Source of the DNA: Deinandra increscens subsp. villosa | Taxonomy: Eukaryota; Streptophyta; Magnoliopsida; Asterales; Asteraceae | DNA: 64,000 bases | Direction of reading: 5' to 3' | NCBI GenBank assembly: GCA_039602395.1 | Contig: JBCNJP010000014.1 | Coordinates: forward strand, 1,178,001-1,242,000 | In this document: positions 1 to 10,861 of the stretch, one piece after another | How the letters are laid out: every line of letters starts with the position of its first letter | How positions within the stretch are numbered: position 1 is the stretch's first letter | The notes under the pieces: generated by a model | Databases searched by the model: none | The model's input: only the letters and a program-made list of their open reading frames with translations | What the model was told of the DNA's origin: nothing | Translations under genes and position numbers: made by a program

Positions 1-1381
1 GATCCTAATCTGTTCTAAAAGGTTATATAAGTATATTATGATGATTTCAAACCATCAAAACTAGATTTTTATCATAAACATGAGAATTATGCGTTTTGAC
101 CCATTAAGGGTAGTTTTGTTGCATAAATCATTAACCTAATATTTTTGTAATGAATTAAACATATCAACACACGTATGGGGTGTTAATAAACATATGATAA
201 GGATTTGGTAAGTTAAAATATGACTATGGAAAAATATGGTAACTTTTAGACCATTTATGTAATTATTCAAAGTTTTGGATAGAAAGTGTAATTATATTAA
301 AGATGTGTATTTTTATGTTTTTACACAAGGTTTTAGTAATTATATAATGAAACCTAAATTCTGGAAAAAATTATATTTTTAAGACTTTGTCGAATTGACA
401 TAATTAACCCCTAAGTTTAAGAAATTATAGTCTCAACCCCAAACTTTAATTAAAAATATCAAAAGTGGTATTTTTGGTCATAAAAGGGTCTTTTAGTAAC
501 AATAACTATTAAATGAAATATTCTTAACATATATAATAAATAAATCTCCAATCAATCTTTGGTAATCGTATCGGTCGTTACAACTGTCGATTCTTCGAAT
601 TCTTTAGGTTTTCAGCAGGGTTAGCTTTTCCTCGCGTTCGTTGTTTTTCTCTCGCTACTTAACTTGCTTTGCTTATCAGGTGAGTAATCATAGCCCCGTT
701 TTCGTTTTCGTTATTTGGGGTGCAACATTGTATCTTATTCCAAAATCTTTAATCGTTATTCTATCTACATTACTATGCGATTCCATGTTGTGCATGTATA
801 TTCTTGATATGTAATACGTGTTGAATCTATATGTTGTATTCGTTTGTCGCTTGTCACTAGTCATTAATCGCTTGTGTACCATTAACGATTGTTTAGAAGC
901 CTATGGGTCAATAATAGCTATTGGTCGACAACCCACCCACTATATTGAAAATGTATTCTTATTTTCAATGGGTGATTGATTTCCTAAATGTCTAGGTTTG
1001 GTTACACAACACCTTTATAACATGTTACACATAATCTATGAATTTCACTTGTCACATGATTGCTATATTTTTACTTATGCTATTTAAAACCTATGTTTAC
1101 TCACCAACTCGTAGTAGTTGACTTTTTATATTATACATGTTGCAGGAAATGCTTGAAGTTGATGATGTCACTTAGGATTGCATATGGACCTAGAATGACC
1201 TTAAAATTAATAATTAGTATCATGATTTGTTTGCATTTATTTGGATTGTATTGTAAGACTATATTTTTGATATTTAATCGAGTGGCATGTTTATTATATA
1301 TTGGTAACTTTAGTTAGTTGTCACGAGCATCTGAATAATCCTCATGCCCCAACGTATTCCGCCGTTGGTTGGGGTGTGACA
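1..1381 (+). repeat. Long LTR-like repeat, copy 1 (solo or 3' LTR)
   Basis: Non-coding, AT-rich. Its right part is homologous, in reverse orientation, to 54374-55170. Shared landmarks are a pyrimidine-rich 5'UTR-like stretch (about 560-680), a donor-like GTGAGTAATCATAGCC at 680, a motif GGTCGACAACCCACC near 920, an acceptor-like ACATGTTGCAG ending near 1145, and a terminal GTTGGGGTGTGACA ending at 1381. No primer binding site follows, so this is a solo or 3' LTR, or a fragment. The left end lies at or beyond the window edge. Assignment to an LTR element rests on the second copy, which does have a PBS next to it. Confidence 0.5.
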
Positions 1382-1595
1382 TGCCTAAGGTCAGACGTCT
1401 AATCACTAGAGTATACAAAAGGTCTTATTTTATTGAACATTGCACATTATAATTGTTGGAATTTTGGTTTTCCTACAAATTAGTTTCACACGTTCTCCAA
1501 GTTAAACTGAAATTTCTACACGATATCAAAAAACCACTAAAATTTTAATCACACGATCTGAAATTATCTGAAATTACTTTCACACGATCTCAAAA

Positions 1596-1741
1596 ATCAA
1601 ATTAACAAGTCAAAATTAAACGAAGAAAGTAAAAATTACCCACTGAGTTCTCTTTGCATATCCTGTTGAATGTTTTGATTTTCTGGTAATCAAATTAACA
1701 AGTCAAAATTAAACGAAGAAAGTCAAAATTATCCACTGAGT
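1596..1741. repeat. Duplicated ~53-bp block with a 40-bp templated insert
   Basis: Two near-identical blocks starting AATCAAATTAACAAGTC lie at about 1598-1648 and 1687-1741. Between them (1648-1687) is a 40-bp segment identical to 2250-2289, which is part of the MYB/SANT-like gene relic. The arrangement looks like filler DNA copied during break repair. The area to the left (1480-1600) contains repeats of CACACGATCTGAAATTA type. No coding function seen. Confidence 0.7.
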
Positions 1742-1758
1742 TCATGAGGATTGAGAGA

Positions 1759-1900
1759 AGATGAACTAGAGTTATTCAGTAATAGAACCGGATGAACTAG
1801 AGTTTTTCAGGATCAAGACTAATTATTCAGTAATAGAACAGGATGAACTAGAGTTCTTCACGATGAACCGGATAAACTAGAGTTCTTCAGGATGAACTAT
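1759..1900 (+). repeat. GATGAACTAGAGTTCTTCA short repeat array
   Basis: About five degenerate copies of a GATGAACTAGAGTTNTTCA unit, some preceded by ACCGG. Related GGATGAACT words form the intronic array at 9784-10262 on the other side of the transposase gene. These may be subterminal repeats of the CACTA element, but no terminal inverted repeat was found beyond them. Confidence 0.55.
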
Positions 1901-2119
1901 ATATACTATAAATAACCAAAGTTGTTAGTAATTAGGGAGAAATCAGAAACCCTAGGGAGAGAACTAGAATTCATTAGGGAGAATATTTCATCCGAACTGA
2001 GAGAAGATGAACAGAAACGGATGAAAATATATTATTTTAAATTAAAAATCAATTCATTACATATAATTAGTTAGTAATTAATCCCAGAACAATTTTCAAA
2101 CCAGAACAATTACTCTTAA

Positions 2120-2623
2120 TTAATCCGGAACCCTAAACAGGTTAATCATCTCCCACACCAGTAGAAGCTTGAAATCTTCTCCGGTTTCATGTATGTAGTG
2201 CTCGAACGCAATGAACAACAAGTCTTCCTTGGTTTGGTTCTCCTCTTCATTCTCTTTGCATATCCTGTTGAATGTTTTGATTTTCTGGTCCATGTCTAGC
2301 CATTTCGATCTTACGACGCTTGTGTCACGGTACTTGTCGGAACGCTCCATAGCAATATGAAACTTTATGTTGACATCCAGCCAAAAGAGAATAGTGTCTT
2401 CGTCATTAGTATCACCTAATTGATCGGTAAACATCGACTTAATTAATTAATATATATATAAAAATGAATAACTTATCAAATAATCAAATGATTGGCATAA
2501 AGAAAAATTAAGAAACGTACTAAGCAAGGGAGGGTTTGTAGGCAACACATAGTCCCTATACTTTACGTCCAACCAAGCTCGGTACAACCCCAGTTCTTCC
2601 TGCTGGGTCCATTCTTCTCCCAT
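2120..2623 (-). pseudogene. MYB/SANT-like (NAM-associated type) DNA-binding protein, broken
   Basis: Read on the minus strand from an ATG at 2623. The start MGEEWTQQEELGLYRAW is the usual opening of plant MYB/SANT-like proteins (WT.EEE.aLykAW). A second block, 2434-2120, continues with the later part of such a domain (SDKYRDTSVVRSKWLDM, then KIKTFNRICKE) and ends at a stop at 2120. Between the blocks (2520-2437) is a donor-like GT near 2520 and an acceptor-like TTAATTAAG near 2440, but splicing at these sites does not keep the frame, so the copy is probably broken. This protein type is common in plant transposons and as domesticated copies. It lies divergent from the Tnp2 gene with 584 bp between the two ATGs, so the pair may have been the two genes of one CACTA element. 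That link is inference. Confidence 0.5.
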
Positions 2624-2838
2624 CTTGCAAGAGTATAAATTGGATGGGGAGAACGAAGAGTGTGTGAAAGTGGTGGTTTAATTTAATGGTTCATTGATTA
2701 ACTTGTTTATATAGCGTGGTTGAAGTTTTTGAAATTTAAAAACAAACAACAGAAAAGTGAAATTAGCCGTTACTAGTTACATCACCTGTTTGTGTTTTTA
2801 AAATTTCAAAAATAAACGGTAAAAAAGTAAGGCAATAA

Positions 2839-2892
2839 GGATTCGAACACGGAACATTGTATGTTAATCTAAAGCGCTTCTACCACCTGAGC
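2839..2892 (-). other. tRNA-like relic or SINE head
   Basis: On the minus strand a box A-like GCTCAGGTGGTAGAAGC (2892-2876) is followed by a box B-like GTGTTCGAATCC (2850-2839). The T-stem does not pair and the acceptor ends do not match, so this is not a working tRNA. It fits a tRNA-derived SINE head or a tRNA pseudogene. It lies in the interval between the divergent MYB/SANT-like and Tnp2 genes. Confidence 0.4.
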
Positions 2893-3207
2893 AGCACCCT
2901 AAGTTAGAAGTTACTTTTAATTATAATTTATTTAAATATGATTCTAACTGGGCCCACTAAATTCTAAAAGAGGCGGGATAAATTAATGAGCGAATACAAT
3001 TGAATGTTTCACATATCACTCTCGATTTCCCCAATTCCCCGCTCCCCATTTCTCCATTGCTCATTAATCGACAGAATTTTCCCTCCGTCATATTACTTCT
3101 CCAATAAACAGGTTCACAGTAAAGATTATTGAAAATTAGGGTTTTCAGTATTAGCAAAAAAATCGTTTTTAATAATCTTTTCTGTTGTATCTGTTAGCAA
3201 AACAAAC

Positions 3208-4346
3208 ATGGATAAGTCTTGGATGCTAACCAGTAGAACCTCGAAATCATATGAGGATGGAGTTAAATCATTCTTAGAGTTTGTAGTTACAAGTTTGAAA
3301 AAGACGGAAATTCCATGTCCCTGTGTTAATTGTCTAAACCATTACTCTTATAATGTTGATGATGTAGATTATCATTTGTTTTCAAAGGGATTCGATCTGA
3401 CTTATACAACGTGGACTAAACACGGAGAGGAAGACGAGCCCGCAGGAGATGAGCTTCACAAGGAATCATCTTTTGATTCCGGAATGCCATTCATATGAGG
3501 ATGGAGTTAAATCGATTCTTATGAGTTTGCAGCTACTGAAGACAATTTCACTGAAGACTATGAGAAGTTTCAAAAACGACTAATGGATGCTGAGAAGCCC
3601 CTATATGAAGGATGCCATACCTTTGCATAGGTTATCTGCCTTGGTTTAACTACTGAACTTGAAGACTAAGCATGGAGGATCAGATAAGTTTTTTTAAAGA
3701 ACTTTTAGTTTTGCTGAAACAGATGCTACCTGAAGGTAATGAAATTGTGAAGAATACATATGAGGCCAAGAAGATTTTGAAGTCAATGGGTGCAGGGTAC
3801 ACCAAGATACATGTGTGTATCAATGATTGTATTCTTTACAGGAAGGAGAACAAGGACCTAACTGTATGTCCAACTTGTGGTGAGTCCAGGTGGAAGGTGG
3901 ATGAGAGGACTAAGAAACTATACAACAATACTCGTGCAAAGGTAATGTGGTATTTCCCCATCATTCCAATATTGAAACGACTGTTTCAAGTGAAAACCAC
4001 AGCGAAAGATCTGAGATGGCATGCCACCAGTTCCAAAATACCCAGTGTGTTACGACACCCATCCGATTCACCGGCATGGAAAGCCATAGATGACAGATAT
4101 CCCGAAATCGCTGACGATCCCAGAAGTCTTCGTCTTGGCATTTCAACTGATGGGGTCGACGTGAATAGAGGAAACAGAAATCACAGTGTATGGCCGGTTC
4201 TATCTGTCATCTACAACCTTCCACCATGGTTGTGTATGAAAAGAAAGTTCATCATGCTTTCGTTATTAATATCGGGAGCGCCTGGAAACGATATTGATGT
4301 GTTTTTGGAACCATTAATTGATGACTTAGAGCTGTTATTTGAGGCA
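3208..4346 (+). pseudogene. CACTA Tnp2-type transposase, 5' part
   Basis: Starts at ATG 3208 with a transposase-associated domain: MDKSWMLTSRTSKSYEDGV, then CPCVNCLNH zinc-ligand-like residues and YHLFSKGFDLTYTTW. The frame is lost after about 3490. A short conserved stretch (EKPLYEGC, about 3590-3620) is in another frame with stops. The main Transposase_21 (Tnp2) region runs 3680-4346: YTKIHVCINDCILYR, CPTCGESRW, LGISTDGVDVNRG, then GAPGNDIDVFLEPLIDDL. The last shared codons run straight into the LTR retrotransposon inserted at 4347. The reading frame resumes in phase at 8196, so the split is caused by the insertion, while the frameshifts near 3490-3690 are separate damage. The protein would cut and transpose a CACTA (En/Spm) element. 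Family assignment is from motifs and domain order. Confidence 0.85.
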
Positions 4347-4957
4347 TGATAAAACCGAGGTGGTGACCAAATACCTTGGTTGCGGAAGCGGATCGAGTCT
4401 TTGTGTAACTCGTTTTTGAGAAAACAAATGAACACCCGAGATATGAACACGATATGGTGTTTGAGATGTGATGATGATGAAGAACAAAGCTAGTGGAAAC
4501 ATGGATATGAAGAGCAAGATAGATCAACGATAAACAACATGAAAGATAGATAACAAAGGATAACCAAATGATTAATAATAACCGAATGATTACATTACCT
4601 ACCCCACGCATTCCCGGGTTTCTTGTTCTTACTAGGTAAGAGCAAGAACCCTTGACAAGCTTCAAGGAACCATGACTAACTCTTTCTCTAGCACTCATGC
4701 ATCATCATCAAGTCTTTCACATGAGAAAGACTTGCTATATATACTACAAAACTCACTAAGGGCAAAATAGTAAAACTACCAACTAGTGACAATATTTAAC
4801 AATAAATAATATTCACTAGAGCCATCTTCTTTAGTTGGTCTTGTAACTTGAGTTGTCATGTTCCTCACCGTGTTGTCCGGACGGTAACGTTAAGTGGCCG
4901 TTGAGTATTAATCTCATCTATCCAAATCATGTTGGGTCGGAATCTCGATTCCCAACA
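4347..4957 (-). repeat. 3' LTR of the non-autonomous element
   Basis: 611 bp, TG...CA on the plus strand, nearly identical to 7585-8190. Differences are small indels, such as 2 bp near 4440 and 3-4 bp near 4690. The adjacent 4958-4972 reads as a polypurine tract (AAATAGGGGGAGAT) on the minus strand, which marks this as the 3' LTR. Confidence 0.93.
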
Positions 4958-6219
4958 ATCTCCCCCTATTTGGTAGATGGTATACTCAACACTTGTGACA
5001 TCGATTCTTTGTATTCTTGCATCTTGACTTCAAGAAAATCTTCATGTGGTTTCAAGTCTTTTGTTCTTCAACTCTCCTTTGTGAAGCTCCCCCTATAATA
5101 AACATTCTTCAAGCTTCTGCCATAAGCTGTAATGCATAGGGTGTTTACAAATATCAACACAATGACAATTTACTTGAGGACTAAGTCACAACTCAAGTTG
5201 CCAATATTGTTGAAAATAAACAATATAAAGGATCAATGAAAAACGCGAGAAATAAATCCACAATTCAACCAACTTGAAATACTTGGCCGAATACCAAACC
5301 GATGCGTTGCACGAAGATAAACCACTTTTCTTTGCTTTCATTTGCTGAGTTGGTTGCAAAAAGTCTCAAAGATCATCACATCTTCTCCCCCTAGACTTGT
5401 GCAACCCGTAGCAAACAGAAAGGCATGTTGTTGTAACCGAACACATCCATGTAGCATATCACAAATAAAAATCAGCCTTGCAATATCAACCGGTTAATCT
5501 TCATAATCCAACCAATAATAAATCCCGTTCGTCTTCAACATATCGACCCAAACTTGTGCACAACTTTCATAACCGATTCACTTCAAAGCACGTCTGCCGA
5601 AAGAAATAATCTTGATATAAAAACTTAATTTAGGTGTACCTGAAATGTTTAAGACGAATCGTGTTCTCGAGAGAACGAATAATGTTGAAAAAGAATATGA
5701 AGTGGTTGACGTGGATCCTCTTGGCTTCAATCTTGGTTGCTACTATGTGTTGACAACAAAAGAAATATATAACAGTAGCCTATTGTTATATATTTTTATG
5801 AATCTGTCCCAATTCTGTCTTCAAAACTAATCTGCCCGAACTGATCATTGAAATTCTTTGTCTGCCCATTAAAGAAACAGCAAGCCCAATATGAATATGT
5901 TCAAGATTGGCAGCCCGTCAGAAGCATAACTGGCCCAATTCGGTTATTGAATTCAGCCCATAGACTTTAAAGAGATACAACCCTAAAGGTGATGAGCGCT
6001 GCCAAACACAAAACAAACATACGAAACTTCTTTTTCTCTTCCTTTCTGACGACTGAAATGAAAAGGACCAGCGACGCACATTTGTTTTCCGGCGAGAAAT
6101 AACCAGAGACCGGCGGCTCTATAAGCGTATTCCGGCTAGTCGAGGCTGAGAAGAAGTAAGCTCGGTGGCCGGAAGTGAACAGGAAAGAACTCCCGTGACC
6201 TGTTGACGAGCAAGACGGG

Positions 6220-6660
6220 AACCGGTTGAAGAATGAGAGTTCCGGTTGAACTCAAATATCCGCTTGAAGTTCAGAACCGGTTGAGGATTCGGTTGAAGTT
6301 TTCCGGTTGAGCTCCTCCTTCCGGTTGAAGTCGTGAATCTCCGGTTGAACAAATATTTCCGGTTGAGGGTTTGAGTTCCGGTTGAACTCACTCGATCCGG
6401 TTGAACTTCAAAGTTTTCCGTCTGAACTCAAGTTTTCCGTTTGAACTTTGCGACTTCCGGTTGAAGTCAGAAACCGGTCGAAGTCGATTTCCGGTTCAAG
6501 TTCACTTTCCGGTTGAACTTCACACATTCCGGTTGATTCCAAATCTGGTTGGTTTTTCCGGTTGAAAGCGAGTTTCCGGTTCGTCATCTCTATTCCGTTT
6601 GATATAGACTGTACTGATTTGGCTTCTGCTTCCGGTTGAGATGAAATGCTCGGAACCCGG
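6220..6660. repeat. CCGGTTGAA tandem array
   Basis: About twenty or more copies of TTCCGGTTGAA-type units, spaced irregularly at about 15-40 bp, fill 440 bp of the internal region. On the element's own strand (minus) the motif reads TTCAACCGG. Some units are degenerate (CCGTTTGAA, CCGGTTCAA). Minus-strand frames read through parts of it as repeats of FNR and STG words, but I see no sign of a real protein. This looks like a protein-, RNA- or siRNA-related array rather than coding sequence. Confidence 0.8.
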
Positions 6661-7567
6661 TTCGATTTTCCGGTGAACTTAGGTTCCGTGACCGGACAAA
6701 ACAAATCAGTAGAGTTATCAACTAAAAACTCAGATTTGAGTTTCAAGAACAGAAGCCCGCATCTGTTGACAGATTTGCACCTTCACCAACTAGTCACCTT
6801 AGAAACTTTTGTCTTCATACTTGAACTGAACAGAAAATGGGTAACGAACGTGCTCGAGCTGCAGTCTCGTGTTCGTTTTTCTGAGTTCATCATCTTCAAT
6901 AATCAAACCTGTAACTCACTCAATATTTGTGTATATTTTTGTTCTTCTAATTTTCAGAGAGAGAGAGAGTACAGTGGTTGACTTGAAACATGTGAATGTG
7001 ACAAGTAGGTTGCTTGTGACAGAAAAAAGAGACGGATAATAGAATGAATTTAATAAAAAATACACTTTGTTTTGTGGGACTCTAGAAAAGTAAAAGTCAA
7101 AAAGCTAAAAAGCAATTTGATTTATACACACAAACAGACAAAGTGTGATGTGATAAGGATAATCACACCTTTCAAGACTTTCTTGAGATTGACAAAAAGT
7201 AAAGTTAACCATGAATTTTGAATTGAAGGATATGCATACGTGAAATATGCAGGAAGTTTCATGAACCAAATTTTTGAGGCTAGATTTTGATATAATAGGA
7301 ATATCAAATAAATCTAATTGTGTTCACAGACAAAAACATAACCACTCAAAATAATTACTTTCGACGACTCAAGAATAATAAATATGAATAAATAGATCTT
7401 GACTATTCTAAATGAGAAAAATTCAAGGATCTTTTTCATGAAAACTTTGAAAGACATGGAGGGGAGTTCAAAATCTTTCTAAAAAGTTTAACATCTCCAT
7501 TTGTTTACAAAAACAAGCATTTGAACACAAAGTTGAGATATCAACCATAGGTTGCATAATCTCGACC

Positions 7568-7584
7568 GTGGCTCTGATGCCAAT
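7568..7584 (-). promoter_or_regulatory. Primer binding site (initiator tRNA-Met type)
   Basis: On the minus strand, AATTGGCATCAGAGCCAC directly follows the 5' LTR end at 7585. It resembles the usual plant copia site complementary to initiator tRNA-Met (TGGTATCAGAGC), with one change (GGCATC for GGTATC). Confidence 0.85.
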
Positions 7585-8190
7585 TGATAAAACCGAGGTG
7601 GTGACCAAATACCTTGGTTGCGGAAGCGGATCGAGTCTTTGTGTAACTCGTTTTTGAGAAAACAAATGAACACCCGGATATGAACACGATGGTGTTTGAG
7701 ATGTGATGATGATGAAGAACAAAGCTAGTGGAAACATGGATATGAATAGCAAGATAGATCAACGATAAACAACATGAAAGATAGATAACAAAAGATAACC
7801 AAATGATTAACAATAACCGAATGATTACATTACCTACCCCACGCATTCCCGGGTTTCTTGTTCTTACTAGGTAAGAGCAAGAACCCTTGACAAGCTTCAA
7901 GGAACCATGACTAACTCTTTCTCTACACTCATCATCATCATCAAGTCTTTCACATGAGAAAGACTTGCTATATATACTACAAAACTCACTAAGGGCAAAA
8001 TAGTAAAACTACCAACTAGTGACAATATTTAACAATAAATAATATTCACTAGAGCCATCTTCTTTAGTTGGTCTTGTAACTTGAGTTGTCATGTTCCTCA
8101 CCGTGTTGTCCGGACGGTAACGTTAAGTGGCCGTTGAGTATTAATCTCATCTATCCAAATCATGTTGGGTCGGAATCTCGATTCCCAACA
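7585..8190 (-). repeat. 5' LTR of the non-autonomous element
   Basis: 606 bp and TG...CA. It is followed on the minus strand by the PBS and flanked on the right by target-duplication copy AGGCA (8191-8195). As a 5' LTR it should carry the element's promoter, though no TATA box is certain. Confidence 0.92.
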
Positions 8191-8195
8191 AGGCA

Positions 8196-10861
8196 GGTGT
8201 GGAAACATATGATGCGTATGCGCAAGAACAGTTTACTATGCGTGCAGTTGTTTTATGGACGATTAATGATTACCCTGCACTTGGTAAACTTTGTGGTTGC
8301 CCGTACAGTGGATTCCATGGTTGTGTGGTATGTTGGGAAGAAACTAAATGCATTAGGCTTCCTTTCTCAGCCAAGTAGTGTTATGCTGGTCACGGAAGAT
8401 ATCTACCATATACGCATGCCTTCCGAAAGCAAACAGAGGCCTTCGATGGTAAACAAGAGTTGAAAGGTGCTGCAGTTCCTATGACCGGGGAACAGATATA
8501 CAACGAAGTTCAACATATCAATAACAAATGGGGAAAGGGATTAAGGGGTACTGATTCCGAAATCCAAGGGATCTCAACCGGAAGAGGGGGGAAGATTGAT
8601 AAGAGAAAAAGAAAGAACAAAGAGAAGCCACCATATTGGAAGAAATTCAATACATGGTTTCGAAGACTTAGATATTGGAGGCATAATAGTGTCCAACATT
8701 GCATTGATTTCATGCATATTGAAAAGAATGTGGCTGAGAGTCTTGTTGGAACTCTGCTCAACCTTCCAGGAAAGACAAAGGATGGACTGAATGCTAGAAA
8801 GGATCTGAACTTTTTGGGGTTAAGACCAGAGTTGCAGCCTAAACAGAACAAGAATAACATAGTACTTACTACAGCGTGTTACACGTTACAAAAAGATGAA
8901 AAGGAAATGTTTTGTGACACGTTTTATAACTTGAAGGTTCCACAAGGCTATTGTTCTAACTTTTCTAGTTTGGTTAGTCTAAAGGACAAGAAACTTGTGG
9001 GGCTCAAGTCACATGACTATCATATGCTGATGCAACAGTTTCTGCCAATTGCAATTCGGTCAGTCATGCCTCAACCGAAAAGATATGCTATTATCAGGAT
9101 CTGTTTTTTATTCAAATCAATATGCAGCAAAGAGATCAACGTCGAAGAACTAGATAAATTGCAAGCAGATCTTTGTGTCACACTATGCCTGCTTGAGAAA
9201 TATTTCCCGCCATCATTTTTTGATGTTATGCTTCATTTGACGGTGCACCTTACTAGGGAGGTAAAATTATGTGGCCCAATATGCTTTCGATGGATGTATC
9301 CATTTGAAAGGTGTATGAAGGTAATTAAGGGCCACGTGAGAAACAAAACTTATCCAGAAAGGTGCATTGCTGAGGAGAACATTGTAGAAGAAACGATTGA
9401 GTTTTTCAGCGAATACCAAAAAAACATCACAACTATTGGTGTTCCAACTAAAAAGCATAGCAGTGCTGATGGAAGTCCTGGGTCAGCTGGTAGATCAGTT
9501 GAAGTCTCTCTAGAGCACCTATCGAAAGCGCATTTATATGTGTTGCTAAATACGCCTGAAATTGAGCATTATATCGAGTAAGTAATTTAGATTATTAACC
9601 TTTTTTTATATGTTTAATTATTTATAAACTTTTATAGATAACTTCAATTCATGTAATTGCATAGAACACATGAAATTTTTGGAAAAGGAACATCCTGGTA
9701 GTAGACTAAATGAGCTGACTAAGAAGCAGAGCACAACATTTGGTAAATAGTTACGCAACAAGGTCAGCTAAATTTGCTTATTGTTTTAATTCCGGATGAA
9801 CTGTAACTTTCCTGAACAACTGACCTGAGTTGTCCGGAAGAACTCTATTTTCTATCCGGATGAACTATAACCTTCCTGGTGAACTGAAACTATTTTCTTA
9901 TAGTTTTAATTCCGGACGAACTATAACTTTCCGGAACAACTGACCTGAGTTGTCCGCAACAACTCTATTTTCTATCCGGATGAACTATAACCTTCCTGGT
10001 GAACTGAGACTATTTTCTTATAGTTTTAATTTCGGATGAACTGTAACTTTCCGGAACAACTGACCTGAGTTGTCCGCAACAACTCTATTTTCTATCCGGA
10101 TGAACTATAACCTTCCTGGTGAACTGAGACTATTTTCTTATAGTTTTAATTCCGGATGAACTGTAACTTTCCGGAACAACTGACCTGAGTTGTCCGGAAC
10201 AACTTTATTTTATTTTTGGAAGAACTATAACCTTCCTATTCCTAATGAACTCTCCTGATGAACCTACTATGAATTTCAGGTTGAAAAAGAGATAGCGGAG
10301 TCCCCAGAAACTATATCAGAGAGCGTTAGGTGGATTTCACATGGTCCGCACAGAAGCGTGAGGAAATATGAAGTATATGACATCAATGGCTATACATTTC
10401 ATACAAAATCTCGAGACGGTATTGTTTATCAGAATAGCGGGGTTGGTGTAGAGGTAAATGACATGCACATCTCTAACGAGGTATTAACCTATGGACAAAA
10501 ATCTTACTATGGGGTTTTAAAAGAGATATGGCTACTAGAATACCATATTAAAAGCATCCCTCTATTTATGTGCGACTGGGTTGAGAATACACAGGGGGTC
10601 AAAAAAGATAGTCTTGGTTACACTTTGGTCAACCTTAAAAGACTAGGTCATAAGGAGGACCCGTTCATTTTCGCGTCACAAGCACGACAGTTGTTTTACG
10701 TCAAAGACCAGCTGAATAAAAAACTGCATATTGTCTTTATGACACCTCCCAGAAATTACAGAGATTATTATGAAGACGATGCCAATGAAGAATTTAGTAC
10801 GGTAGTTTTTCCTCACAACGATAATGTATTGCCACCCGTAGATACATGTGACAATGTTTAA
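8196..10861 (+). pseudogene. CACTA Tnp2-type transposase, 3' part (DUF4218, DUF4216)
   Basis: The frame resumes at 8196 (GVETYDAYAQEQF, WTINDYPALGKL), the continuation of Transposase_21, with YWRHNSVQHCIDFMHIEKN near 8670. DUF4218 follows: QFLPIAIRSVMPQP, HLTREVKLCGPICFRWMYPF, ERCIAEENIVEE. Splice sites fit exons 8196-9577, 9665-9762 and 10280-10861. The last exon is DUF4216 (RKYEVYDINGYTFHT; stop at 10859-10861). Two in-frame stops are seen: TAG at 8376-8378, and TAG at 9748-9750 in a sequence that normally reads KWLRNK (Trp to stop). The second intron holds a 120-bp tandem array. Apart from these stops this half is well preserved. It is not functional as read. Confidence 0.85.
9784..10262 (+). 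repeat. ~120-bp tandem repeat inside a transposase intron
   Basis: Four copies with a period of about 119-120 bp begin near 9784, 9904, 10023 and 10143. Each carries TTCCGGATGAACTGTAACTT, then a GACCTGAGTTGTCCG block, then TATCCGGATGAACTATAACC. Each unit thus holds internal CCGGATGAACT repeats. The array lies wholly in the intron between the short 9665-9762 exon and the DUF4216 exon. Confidence 0.85.

Larger units (their letters stand above)
4347..8190 (-). mobile_element. Non-autonomous LTR retrotransposon inserted in the Tnp2 gene
   Basis: Two LTRs, 4347-4957 and 7585-8190, are nearly identical and run TG...CA. On the minus strand the order is 5' LTR (7585-8190), PBS (TGGCATCAGAGCC, next to 7584), a 2.6-kb internal region, a polypurine tract (4958-4972) and the 3' LTR. 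AGGCA flanks both sides (4342-4346 and 8191-8195) as a perfect 5-bp target duplication. No gag, protease, integrase or reverse transcriptase motif was found in the internal region in either orientation, so the element needs another element's proteins. The closely similar LTRs suggest a young insertion. The internal region holds a CCGGTTGAA array. Confidence 0.92.

Noticed and set aside
2839..2892. A functional tRNA gene on the minus strand
   Set aside because: T-stem and acceptor stem do not pair; only the promoter boxes are tRNA-like.
4252..4698. Minus-strand open frames over 4211-4698 and the matching ones at 7468-7900
   Set aside because: They lie within the two LTRs of one element and recur because the LTRs are duplicates; no protein motif.
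6119..6746. Minus-strand open frames with repeated FNR/STG words
   Set aside because: They are readings of the CCGGTTGAA array; the repeat explains the open frame.
9784..10262. CRISPR-like array
   Set aside because: The repeat units are contiguous tandem copies in a plant transposase intron, with no unique spacers.
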